NCBI GenBank assembly: GCA_947044365.1
Contig: OX345643.1
Coordinates: 3,064,501 to 3,128,500, forward strand
Direction of reading: 5' to 3'
DNA from: Petrosia ficiformis
Taxonomy: Eukaryota; Porifera; Demospongiae; Haplosclerida; Petrosiidae
Length of the DNA stretch: 64,000 nt
Shown: positions 37,898 to 51,200 of the stretch, piece after piece
Layout of the letters: each line of letters starts with the position of its first letter
Numbering within the stretch: the stretch's first letter is position 1
Made by a program: the position numbers and the translations under genes
Notes under the pieces: generated by a model
The model's database searches: none
What the model saw: only the letters and a program-made list of their open reading frames with translations
Told to the model about the DNA's origin: nothing

Positions 37898-38563
37898 TAT
37901 GTATATTATATAGTATGCTAATACGTCCTATATACAAAATATAGGACGTGAGTTTTGTGTCCAAGGATGTGATATAGCCCGAGCTTGCGAGGGCTATATC
38001 ACATCCGAGGACACAAAACGAGGGTCCTATATTCAGTATATAGGACCTATTAGCATACTATATACAATATATTGTATGATGGTGACATCTCCTGCATAGT
38101 GTGCAAATGAAAGGTCTATATACAATATATAGGACTCACCACATCAAAGGGATGATGTCACCATCATACTATATATATATTTAAAGCACTTTCACGCCTA
38201 ACATCAAAGGTACCGACTGTTCTATATTTTCCATATATATAGCACACTTTTTTGACCATATCCTGTTCTATATTTTTCGGATGTTGTTTATAACACTAGA
38301 AAACAACGCGCTTACCTCGGGTTTAGTGCAAGAACGCTAAGTACTTCATTCTTCTTCTCCATTGTATCAATCCAAAGTACTAATACTGTATTATAAACCA
38401 GTTAAAGCACCGGTTTCGCTCGTGTTGTCTTGGAAAATATAGCATTGGGGGTGGGGTCTCGAAGCCTCATAAAGCACTCGGCTACGCCTCGTGCTTTATG
38501 AGCTTCTCGACCCCACCCCTCTGCTATATTTTCCATACAACACTCGCACCGGTGCTTTAACTA

Positions 38564-38643
<80 letters not shown>

Positions 38644-38798
38644 GTTATAACACCCAATGAGTGGTATATCAGATTTATAATCATGGAGCACGAGGTCCAT
38701 AGGCCCTTTCGCGAGGTGATTATAATTTTGATATAGCACGAGTAGGCGTGATATAATTAATATATTTCACGAAAGACAAAACCTTTGTTGATGTCTGA

Positions 38799-38846
<48 letters not shown>

Positions 38847-39217
38847 TGACTATATTTCTTTGCCTCGAATTACATGCGTTTTTCCTATATTCTAATTAAC
38901 GCACAAAGTTTATATTTTGTATATAACCCTCAAAACAGGTTTATATTTTTTTATGACACACCTACTTTCATGCTCATGAAAGCATGAAAGTAGGTGTGTC
39001 AAAATGGACTCTTTAGCTCACAGGTAAATAAATGTTGCATGAAATATATTTTATATAGCATGGTTAATCGGTCAATATGCGAAATATAAACCTGGTAGCT
39101 CGGGAGTTTTGATCGATATATCCCTCGGGCCTACGGCCCTCGGGATATATCTTTACAAAACTCCCTCGCCACCAGGTTTATATTTCCCATATAGACCTCT
39201 GAACCATGCTATATAAT

Positions 39218-39271
<54 letters not shown>

Positions 39272-42200
39272 TGTTAATATGTACATGTATAGATAAGCCT
39301 TATAAATACATACTTTTGTTATTGAGTGTTTTACAACTAACAAGACCTTTGCACTAAAATCAAACTAACCACTTTCATATAACAAATTGCTATTTACTGT
39401 TTATGTATGGTTGTTATATGGAAGTGATTGTTTTAGTGTTATTGCCAAGGTACCATCCCATGTTTGTGTGCATTTTCAGTTTCGATATCCATACAATCAT
39501 ATATTCTTTCTCTTTTGCAATCAAATGTTTTGATTTTACTTTATCCAATACATGTATATATGTAGAAAAGGGATCCCTATGATTGCTTTGTGGTGTTATT
39601 ATTTGATAATAATGGCTTACTTTCTCATGCCCGAAATTATTATAGTTAATGTTTTGATTATCCACTTGTTATACTTCTAGGAATATTCCTAAGCTAGAAC
39701 AGTTATTAGTTAAAGGGAGGGTGACATGCAAAATATCAAAAATTGTTTTATTTTACTCTTTTGGTAATATAACTGCAGTAAATGTACTTTAAAATAAAAT
39801 CAAACGTTTTCGCAGAGTATCACTGCTACTTTTTTCGACATTCTACATGCAACCATTTTGTATCCGGTTGCGGTTGAAATTAGGTGTGGCAAATGCCTGA
39901 CGTCAGAAAAGGAACGGCTGCAATGGAAACAGTATCATGTGGGACGATAACTCCAGTGTTTTACGTCTTTCTACATAAACTACAAGCAGTTTCTTCCTGC
40001 TGGTCTGTTGAGCTCAGCAGGTTTTATGTCTTGCATATATAATGTATACCATGATTGAATTTTTGATGGGGTGTAATTGGCGCAATCTGAAAATTTATGC
40101 AATCTGGGAATTTACGCAATCTGGGAATTTATGCAATCTGCAGATTGCATCGGTTTGCGCAATGCAATCTGTGGATCCTCAGTTTGTGCAATGCAATATG
40201 CAGATTTGAGCAAATTCCTAGATTGTGTGGAACATATACATGTATATATTATGTATATATGTATATTTACTGTATAAATATATAAGTAAAAAAAATATTA
40301 AAAAAATAAAAAATAAAAAATAAAAAAATTAAAATATATATATATTTACTGTATAAATATACATACATATATCTGAGTTTTTGATACATTTTGAAGCATG
40401 GGCCAAATTAGCTCAACAATAGTTAGTGTGTGTGCCATTAGGAATACATCTTGAGCCAATTAACAAAGACTTAATGGTGGTAGTGATAAAATCATCATAA
40501 TTAACTGCGCCAATGGCTCAAAGAGAGAGAACTGTGCAGTACCAAATAAGGTCTTTGGGCCAATGGTGGGCCATATAAGCTTATCAAGATATAATTATAT
40601 ATATATATATGTAATATAATATTTATTATTATATCCCTCAGGGCTATCCTTACCATTGCTTTCCACAGAGTTGAATCTATATATTATATTATATTCTTGT
40701 GTCAAAACTGCATGTTGTATATAGCTAAGGATGTTGTTTCATTCCAAGGGGCTCAGTGATTAGTGGGTAGAACACACACTCGATGTTCAGAGGTTTATGT
40801 GGATATACCCCTTGGACTTTTAACTTCAATGATTATGCTAAAATATCATGTACTCTACTTATTATTATAATTTTAGATATTCCCTGTATCAAATGCTACT
40901 ATGAATGTTCGTCGTAACATGTCAATTGTTATATATGAAGCAGTTGTCGACATTAGCAGTAGTCCAATACCTCCATTAGGATATAGTGTGTTTACTGTGC
41001 GATCAAGTGAGTTGATTGTTTATCACAACTTAAATGTACATGCCGCCACATGTTCAACTATCCATTTTGTAGGCGTGGTGTACAAAATGGTTAAATACAT
41101 TAGTATTATTGTTATGAATATACCCTTTATATAATGTACAATAATAATAGGCATTTAGTGGATGTTTATAGAATGGACTCTATTTTACTAAAAATATATT
41201 GTGTGTATTCACACCTCTCAACTCTCATGATTTGGTCATGTGACACATGATTTTGGTTGTTTTCACACGGTCACATAATCATTACCATCAATCACATGAT
41301 CATTCTCCCGGATCCTATTTTATATCATGGGTGTGGTCAACTTATCAGAGTCCCACCCATTCAAACAATGGCTACACCACATGTTTAATATAGTCTGACT
41401 GTGATAGTCAATCAGAATGTAATGGAGATACTGATAGTGAATCTACTATCAGATCTCCCCTCTTAAAAACAAGGAAGTTTGCTATTTACCATTGCATTTT
41501 AAATTAGAGTGGAAGAAAGAGTTTCCACCACAGTTCATATCTAATGTGCCTGGAGATTCTTGCAGGTACTGTAAGGTCACTATTATTTACACAATGAACT
41601 TTGGCACTGCTACATTCTTTGTTTCATATCCTAGAATGAGTGGTGTGTTAAACTACACCCATCATGAATATTACTGTATATTAGTTTATTATATATGTAC
41701 ACCCTTCAAACTGCAGACTAAGTCTTGAAGTTGAGAAGTCTGAGTACTCGATGTGCTGTCCTTGTCCTAGGGTTATATTTCAGCAGTAAACTACATGTAT
41801 ATTACATACATGTAGTACACATGTTTCATGTCATATGAATATTTTAGTTGGTTTCTCATTCTTGACTGATACTCAGCCGTCTAATTTTATCTCTTGATAT
41901 TTATAATTATGGTACTATGACTATGAGAATGATTGAAATTATATATGTAATTATGTATATACAGTTCCAGGATGACTGGAATGCTATAGCATCATTTGAA
42001 TCATAACAATGAATATACATTGCGGCAGTACTGCTGCACACTAGTTATTCATTTGTTCAACAATTATGCCTATTATAATTGATAGAATTATGATTATGTG
42101 TTAATTATTATGTTATAGTTACAGGTAATAGTTATGTTTAGAATAATTATCAGGGTTTCATACAGAGGGGGGGATATCCCCTTAACTGGAGTTTCCCCCC

Positions 42201-45200
42201 TCTAGATTTCAGGTCAAAATGTGTTTCAACATGCAAAAACTATATCTAAGCTACAATTAAGCCTTCTGGTGTCCCAAAAGCCACCAGAAGCACCCTGAGA
42301 CCCCCCCACCCCCCCCTGTTTCACATGATCATTACTTTCCCCTCCCAAACAAAAAATCCTGTCAACCCCGAATATAATATCATTATGTATATCGTCAGGT
42401 CATGGTAATATGTCATATCCTAAACCAGTGAAGAATAGAATACCTATGGATGATATTACTATATCTAATGAGGTACATTATAATTATACATGTACATGTA
42501 CATTCATGTGTATAATGTTTTTGGTTTTTCATAATTTTTATATACATAATTTTAGTACTATCAAGTGGAATTTGATGGTGTATCTGGACAAATAAAAACC
42601 ATTAAGAATGTTATGACTGGTATTCAAACTACAGTGAACCAATCATTCTACTGGTATAATTCCAGTACTGGTAAGAATATAAATTCTTCACAAGTAAGTC
42701 AATATTGTATGTAGTACACCTTAATTCTATGGTTTTATTGATCACCAATACAACACATGTTGTTAGACACATACATCTATTAGTGTTGTTGTATTTAACT
42801 ATATATAACACATCAGAGTTTTTGATAAGTTTTCAAGCTTGGGCCAAATTGGCTAAAGTGTATGCACTACAGTTTGAGCCAATAAATACTGTTAGTAATA
42901 ATATAATCATAATTAACTGTGCCATCTGGCCCAAAGAGAGAACTGTTCTTTGCCAAATAAGAAGCTCTTTGGGCCAATGGCTATGGTGTGTATCAAAAAC
43001 ATTGATCAACATGTATAATTCAAACCCATTTTGGTAAGGCATTAATTATTTTGTACAATAACTAAATCACACAGGTTTACTGTAAAATGAAAATTGGCTA
43101 TTAATGGGCACTTGTAGTAGTTGGTTTCATTGAAGTAAAACTAAAACTGTTTAGTAAGCCTGCAATTATTTTAGTTAGTTAATGTATAAAAAAATATTTT
43201 CATTCTAAAACAACACTATAATGTATGTTGTATGGTATATCTGTAAACACAATATTATAGAAATTACTTAAAGTCATTCACACTCACTGTGACCTCAGAT
43301 AAATGTTTATAACTTTAGTTTGGAATGACCAACAATCTTTTTACCTGTACCATTTCATCCTTCCATTCTTTTTTGTATATTTGGAATTCCAATATATTAA
43401 TTATTTATTGAGTTGCAGAATCATCATGTATTAACCTTACGATATTAAACTATATATTACATATAAAGTCATCACATTCTAATTTTGAGGTCATTGTGAA
43501 TGTGAATAGACTTTAGATAAGGTTGTCATTACAGTTGATATATCCAGTTTTGTTTATTCTTCAGGCGTCAGGTGCCTACATTTTCCGTCCAAACAGTTCA
43601 AATGTGTATCCAGTAAATTCTTATGGTAGCAATGCCAAGATAATTAATGTGTATCAGGTATGTATGCATACATTTGTTTCTAAGTCTTACTATTATACAC
43701 TTAAGTACATTTACATGTGTGTCCATCGTAATCATAATATTAAACAACAATGTGTACAGAAAACAGAATACAATTGTTCAATGTACATGTAAATTTGTTT
43801 ATATAAATGTACACATATTACATAAGTACTTAAAATATTACACTGCATCATGTGTATACTAAGTTACTAACAAAGTGTTTACTGTTGTATACTCTTCATG
43901 TATACATGTACAGTATACACATGTACATGTATGCATTATTTATGATTCTTTTGTATGTTCATATTGTGCAGAATGATATGGTATCTGAAGTACATCAATT
44001 TTTTACATCTTGGCTTACTCAAGTAAATACATGTATGTATGTTGTGTAAGATAATACTATGTGTATTAGGTTATACATTAAGGTTTCAGTTGCTATATGA
44101 TTTATATACTAAGAGCTGTAGACCTGAGGTGTTTAAACACATAGAGACTGATGATGTGTATAACAAACATTTACCATGCTGTCCAACTAGAAGATGTGTT
44201 TTTATGTGTTTGTAAGTTTGTAATGTTGACTGGTTCATTTAAATTATCAGTCAAACATGGAATGTAATTAGTAAATACGTATATATACACCTCCTGGAGA
44301 GGTGTATAAATTATATATTAACCTTCTATAAAGCATTCTAAAAAAAGATTTGCCAATTCAATCATTATTATTTATATCATGCTGACTCAATTGACAAATC
44401 TTTTTTTAGAATGCTTTATAGAAGGTTAATATATAATTTATACACCTCTCCAGGAGGTGTATATGTATAGGTTATACACCAAGGTAAAGGTCTCTATTAG
44501 ATTTATCAAACCAAGGGCAGGCACGAGGTTTGATAAATCTAGTAGAGACCGTACCAAGGTGTATAACGCACTTCTACCATGCTATAGCAACACATTTCAT
44601 TTGATGGCGCACCAATAAAATAAGGGCGCCTGAGTAACCAAAATCATTTTAACGAGACGCAATGGAAAGTAACTCACAAGACCTTCTTTCTCAACAAATG
44701 CTTGAAATAAATACAGAATTTGACAGGTTTTGCTCTCAAATAGCTGACAACCAACTCAGTGAAATAGTTATTGACTCCACCTACCAAGGTGCCACTTCGT
44801 CTATATTTCAGCTCCACCCTAATTTGAATAGAAGAGCAACTCATTATGTCTCATCAAAGCCTGGATGGAGTGTGGACATACAAAAGAGTGTCTGAGGAGC
44901 GGTGTCAGCAAGTTTCAAGTGTACTTAATTCAGCTACAAATTGCATGGAAGAATCAGCACTTCAAATTAAAAAGATTAAATTAGTGGATGGCCATGATCA
45001 TGAAGAACGAGCACTACTCACTCTCCCTAACTGTACTAATGCAATCATCAACTTCTATAAGTGAAACAATGCCAAATCTCCTTTTAAATTATTTATTAGT
45101 GTAATGACTCATAATTATAATAATCTTTTAAAGTGTAATTTATAAACCATTATAATAAATCAATGGCAACTCTGACAAGATTATTATTTTTAAATACAAT

Positions 45201-48200
45201 CCCGGGAAAATAATCCCGGGAGGTTTCAATATAATATTGAACCTCTCCAGGAGGTCTGATATGAGATTTATTAACCTCATTTTGAGCAATCTGATTGGTC
45301 AATTAACTACAAGCATGGTAGAAATACGTATTTACTTATTACATATGTTTGACTGATAATTTAAATGTTACAAACTTACTGTATATGTTAGAGTTATTCC
45401 TTTCTCTCTCTTGAGTCCTAGGAAACTTTTTGTTGTGCATGAGTGCATTTAAAATTGTTATGTCATACTCCTTCACATAAATTCATATTGATTTTAAGGT
45501 TGTTCGATTGTATAAAAGAATACCTGCAATTGAAATGGAATATACTGTAGGACCTATACCTATCAAGTGAGAATTGGACTGTGTGTGCGTGTGTCATATT
45601 ACCTTAAAAACAAGGAACATTGGCATCCAAATGAGTTAATAGTAGACTTTAAATTGAATGACCACAATAAGCTTTTTATGGTCTGTACTCTTCAGGCCAT
45701 CCCTATGATCTTTTTACAGTGTTGAATATTATATATTTATATATATTACATTATATATATATGTAGTTTTATATTCTTGTGTCACATATGTGTTGTATAT
45801 GTTGTTAAGGAAGCTGCATTATTCTATTCCGGTGCCTCCGTCATTAATGTGTGTGGTGTGTGGCACTGCTTGAATCTAAGTACAATTGAGGTAGTGACCA
45901 TTACATCAAGCACTGGCTTAAAGCTCCACTTACTTAATTTTAATGTAATTGTGTAAGTATAATTTTTTTTTCAATTATAATCTTGTGGTGAGGACTCTGC
46001 ATCATGGGTACTGGAGGGAATTATTTTGATACTAATGGATTAGTATTATAATGCTTGGATATGTTAGCTAACAGAAGTTTGATAGTTAGAAGGTCAAGTA
46101 TGTTTTACCTGAAGAAGGCCTCAAGGCCGAAACGTCATGTGCAGTTTCATTTCTTTGTTACAATAAAATGTTTGGTGAAACACTGATTCAGTCAACCAAA
46201 TAATAAGTAAGTATCTACCAAACCAAGGACCAGGATCAACTGAAGGACAAATATCGTTTAAGAACTCAGTCAATATATTACCCTCCAAGTTCAGTAGTAG
46301 TATACAAGAATGTATATTTTTGGGGACCTATTCTAGAAAAAAATGGACTTTTGCATAGTATAATGTTTCTTGAGATATGTACATAATTATGTATTATTCT
46401 TATTATAGAGATAAACATGGCAAAGAGATTATAAGTCGATTTGACACTGATCTGTCATCAGATTCTGTTTGGTATACTGATGCAAATGGAAGAGAAATGC
46501 AAAAGAGAAAGTAAGTTTAGCAACATAACATAGTATAACGGTCATTCACATTCATCTTGAGCTCAGAAATGTTTTCATAACATTAATTTGTAATGACCAA
46601 CAATTTTTTTTTACCTGCACCATTTTTATAGGGGGTTATTTTCATTTGGGGCTAAATTTTTTTTTTTTTTGTATGTCTACTTAATTATGAATTTTAATCT
46701 TTGAGTTAACTATAAATGATTGAAACCACTCTCATGCATTTTTCTATGTGTCGGCGGAACACTTATTATCTAATTACTTTCAGCTCTATAACTCTCACAT
46801 TTAATAATAAGATTCAAGAATCTAACCTACTTTACTGAAAAAAAAAAGTTGTTAACACCAACTCGCCCGCATAACATTTACACTTTAAATAGCGGTGGCT
46901 TTTAGCTTACTTAGTTAGACAGAAGACCTTCTAAGAAAGCCATAGATACCACAAACATGCTTTGTTAGCTCAGAAAAGCTGTAAGGTGAGTGTTTGAATG
47001 TTTTTTTTTTACAAGTTAAAAAATTCTTCTGCACCACACCCATAAACAGGAATAATTATTACAAACACATAATTATGACAATAAAAATAGTGTCAAAATG
47101 AAAATAATTAGCAACGAAAATTTGTTCTGAAGCCAAAAAAATTAATGAAACTTTTCACCAATGAAAATAACCCACAATAAAGTACTTATCCTCGCCATTT
47201 TTTGTGTTATGTGAATTTTCAATCCTGTGCTTCATTACTGAGTTATAGTATAGTCATGTATTAACTTTATGACATTAAATTATTAACAAAACTTTTCACA
47301 AATGATGGTATAAATGAGTTTCATTATTATTATAACATTTACAATTTATTTTGAATGAATTTTCTTCCCGTATTTTAATCATCTAGAGAACATATGTATA
47401 CCATAACTAAATAGCTACAAAATACATAGTATGTATATATCTATACTTGAGTATGTAGGGTTATTATTGAAGTGGTTAATGTAATTTTGTATGCTATTCC
47501 AACCTTGTTTTGCATATTTTCTTTTTTTAATATCCTCATACATGCTCTTTCATAAAATGCTTTTAATAAACGTCTTACCATACGAAGGCTATGATTTTGG
47601 TACTTTTGTTGTTAATTTTGCTAATCAAAGTCTTTTCTTTAAACATTTGCTATTCTGTTGTTTATACCAGAAACTATCAACGGGATTGCATGTGTATGTG
47701 TTTATTATAATTACATACATGTATATGTAATTGAATTTTATGATAATGTATTTTTCCATTCTCTGACAGACGGAATTATCGTCCTACATGGAAATATAAC
47801 AACACAGCTCCTGTTGCTGGTAACTATTATCCTGTTAATAGTAGGATATTTATAAGAGTAAGTTCTCATTTTGACATTGATAAAAATTAAATTATTTTGT
47901 TAACTGGCCTTTTCCCACAGATTCCACATATATAATTATAATAACAATAATATTTTTTAGTGTGACAGATGTAGTGAAGGCATTCCAGGGGCTTTGTGGC
48001 ATGGCATGTAAATGAATGCATGCTAATTGTACTGTATACAGACCAGCTGGAAGAGATCAGTTTGTTGAAACTGTAACGAATAGCTGAAAGTACATTCAAA
48101 TATTGCACAAGATCTATTGCCTTCCCATGAAACAGGAACTCTGCATGCATTGAGTATGGTTTTCAGTTTATGTCTTTTATTCTCCCATTAGAACTCTAAG

Positions 48201-51200
48201 TATAGACAAGACACTGTTGAATTAACAAAAGAAAACAGTTCTTATTCTCACTATTGCAATACTTATACTTGAAGCATTCTTAATTGAATTGTACAAATCA
48301 GAACACTATAATACGATGCATGTGAACATGTATTGTACAAATCAGAACACTATAATACGATGCATGTGAACATGTATTGTACAAATCAGAACACTATAAT
48401 ACGATGCATGTGAACATGTATTGTACAAATCAGAACACTATAGTACAATGCATGTGAACATGTATTGTAATTATTAGCATTTTGTTTATAGGATGAATAC
48501 AAAAAGACACAATTCACTATACTAAATGACAGGTCACAGGGAGGATCTAGTTTGGTTGATGGTAGTGTGGAGTTGATGGTATGTCAGTCTGTATATCAAT
48601 ATATTTTCATACATGGAATGATCTGATCATGTGTACAATTCATAAAAATTATGATTGGGGGATGAGGTGGAGGGAATTGACTATAGTGCCACAGAACCAC
48701 TGAGATTTGACTACAGTGGCATGTGATGGAAACTGTAGATATTGGTCAGTGAGAGTTGGTTTTCGATATACTGATGCAGAGATAGACCCATCACATTCTC
48801 AAGTTGGAGAAAAACAACTCAATATGTTGAGGTGGTGTTCTTTTCAATTTCAACAGTGAACTGTATACTAAGCTCAATACTGTTCAGAAGAACTTCTCAG
48901 GTAACTAAGCTATTTGGGATTGCTCCAGATAGTTCATATTGTGTTCCAAAGCAGTGTAGGGTCTTGACGAAACTTGGTATGTGTCTTCATCTCATGCACA
49001 ATCCATGAGAACAGTGGCATGTCCTTTATTTGCTGGAAGTCCTTGTTCTAAACATCTCTCTTAATTAATTTTAAGTATTTTTGATGCAAAAATAGTAAAA
49101 GATTTCAAAATAACATGAAGTTTGCAAACAAATGGTGCCTTTGTAACAAAATTAGTTATAACAAGATATATTGAGAAAGTATCCCTATAATTGTTTTGTG
49201 ATGAATATTATCATTTATTGCTGATGGCACTAGTGTCCGTAAAAGAAAAAAATTCTTTTACTTTTTAGTGTAACATAGGTACATATGTAGTGTTATATGG
49301 AAGTGGTTTGTTTAATTTCATTGACACTTGACCTTCATTATACATGTACCTCCTATTTTACTTATCCTGACGTTGTTTGCATATTTTTAGGGTTTTGACA
49401 TCTGTACATCTTCTATCATTTTATTCTTTTATTGAACTGTCAATGTGTTCATTGTTACATATACATTTTTTCCAGATACATCGTCGTATTCTTAAAGATG
49501 ATCATCGAGGAGTTTCAGAAGCTTTGAATGAGCCTGGACAATATGGAGATGGTTTAATAATCAGAGGAAAGCACTATGTTGTATTTGATAACTACACTTC
49601 ATCAACTTACATTCATCGGATAGTTGCTGAAATGATGATGTTGGAACCGGAACTTGCTTTTGATGAGAGTACTAGTTCATTTGATGATCTTAAAAGCCAT
49701 TATAATCTTCAGGTTAGTATCATGATAATTCTTTTCATCAAATTACTTACATTGAGAGTTGTACAAGGATGATGATAATGTATAAGATGTTCGAGGCTGT
49801 TAAAGTTTGTTTGAAGTTGTCAAAGGAGACTTGCATATACCAGTCTCGTGCCTAGGCTTTTCAGATAATTGTTCCAATGTGTTAGTTAACATGCAAAACA
49901 ACACATGGTCACTAAATGTCAGTTTGTAGTACACAATAACACAACCAAGAAATGCTTCTAGTTTAGCAGGAGATCCAAGATGATGTATAGAAACAGAGAT
50001 CGCTTGATTGAAACTAACCATATTGATTACTAACTATTTTCTGCTTAATTGAAACGAAAATCTACAATAATTTACAGTTTTCCAGACATTTGATCCTCAA
50101 TCTTAAGAGTCTGGGTTTATGTATAAACTGTCTTGTTGATTTTTAATAATGAATTTACACTTTGAATCAACCATACACACAACTCACACATTTGTAATTA
50201 TACCAACAAAATGCACTCAGTATACCTTGTAAATGAAAAAAAAGGAGGGATTGCCCATTTGTTACAAAAAAAAAGATAGCAGAGTAGGAGTCAAGCCAGG
50301 TAATTTCAGCCAACAAATATCACTACTGTATTAATTGAGGCTCACTCAGGCTAGCTCCAATAATATTGTCATTTATTATATTTATAGTGTATAGAACCTA
50401 ACTAATATTAACAAAATGCACACTATGTAGTGTGCATACGTAACTCTTTCCTATTTTGTTCAAAGTTAGTATTAGAGTAATTATACATTTAATATGAAGT
50501 GTCTTTTTTCCTGTTGCATGTTTATATAAATGTTTGTTTCTATTTCTAGTATTCTGCTTTGAAGAGGTCCTTACCTGACAGTATTCACCTCTTGACACTT
50601 GAATACTTAGAAAAAGATAAAATTCTTTTGCGATTGGAACACCAGTTTGAGGCCTCTGATCCTGTTGAGAGTGATGATGTCACTGTTTCTCTCAGTGTAA
50701 GTAAACCAAATGACAATATACGATGTGAATGTCTTTATACTTGTTATGTACAATTCTAGTACAAAAACTTATTATATTATTATATAATAGTATTGGAGCA
50801 AATAACATGATTTGGTATTGTCACAAGTTGAAGACCAGCGAGAAAACCTCATATGCAATTAGTGAAATTCCCAGAACATGATAGTATAATTATGTATATA
50901 TCTAATCTAGGTTGTTGTTTTTTAAAGCTGTTAGCAACACAGACTAGTGGGGAAGAGATCGAGTTTATTATGGGGGTAAAACCACTGTAATTTCTTATAA
51001 TTATGTTATACAAAACTTACCTCATTCATGATTTATCACTATTCATTTGTTATCAACACAAAAGCAAGAGAATGATCTCCTTCTAGTGCAAATAAAACAT
51101 ACTAACACTATTAACATGATTTACATTAAACGAACTGTTCAGGTGACTTGTGGTGCAATAACCATACAAGATCATATGATCTCTAGTGCAGTATGGTAAA

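Noticed and set aside
38491..38739. ORFs with repeated Ile-Tyr
   Set aside because: Translations of a (TA)n microsatellite.
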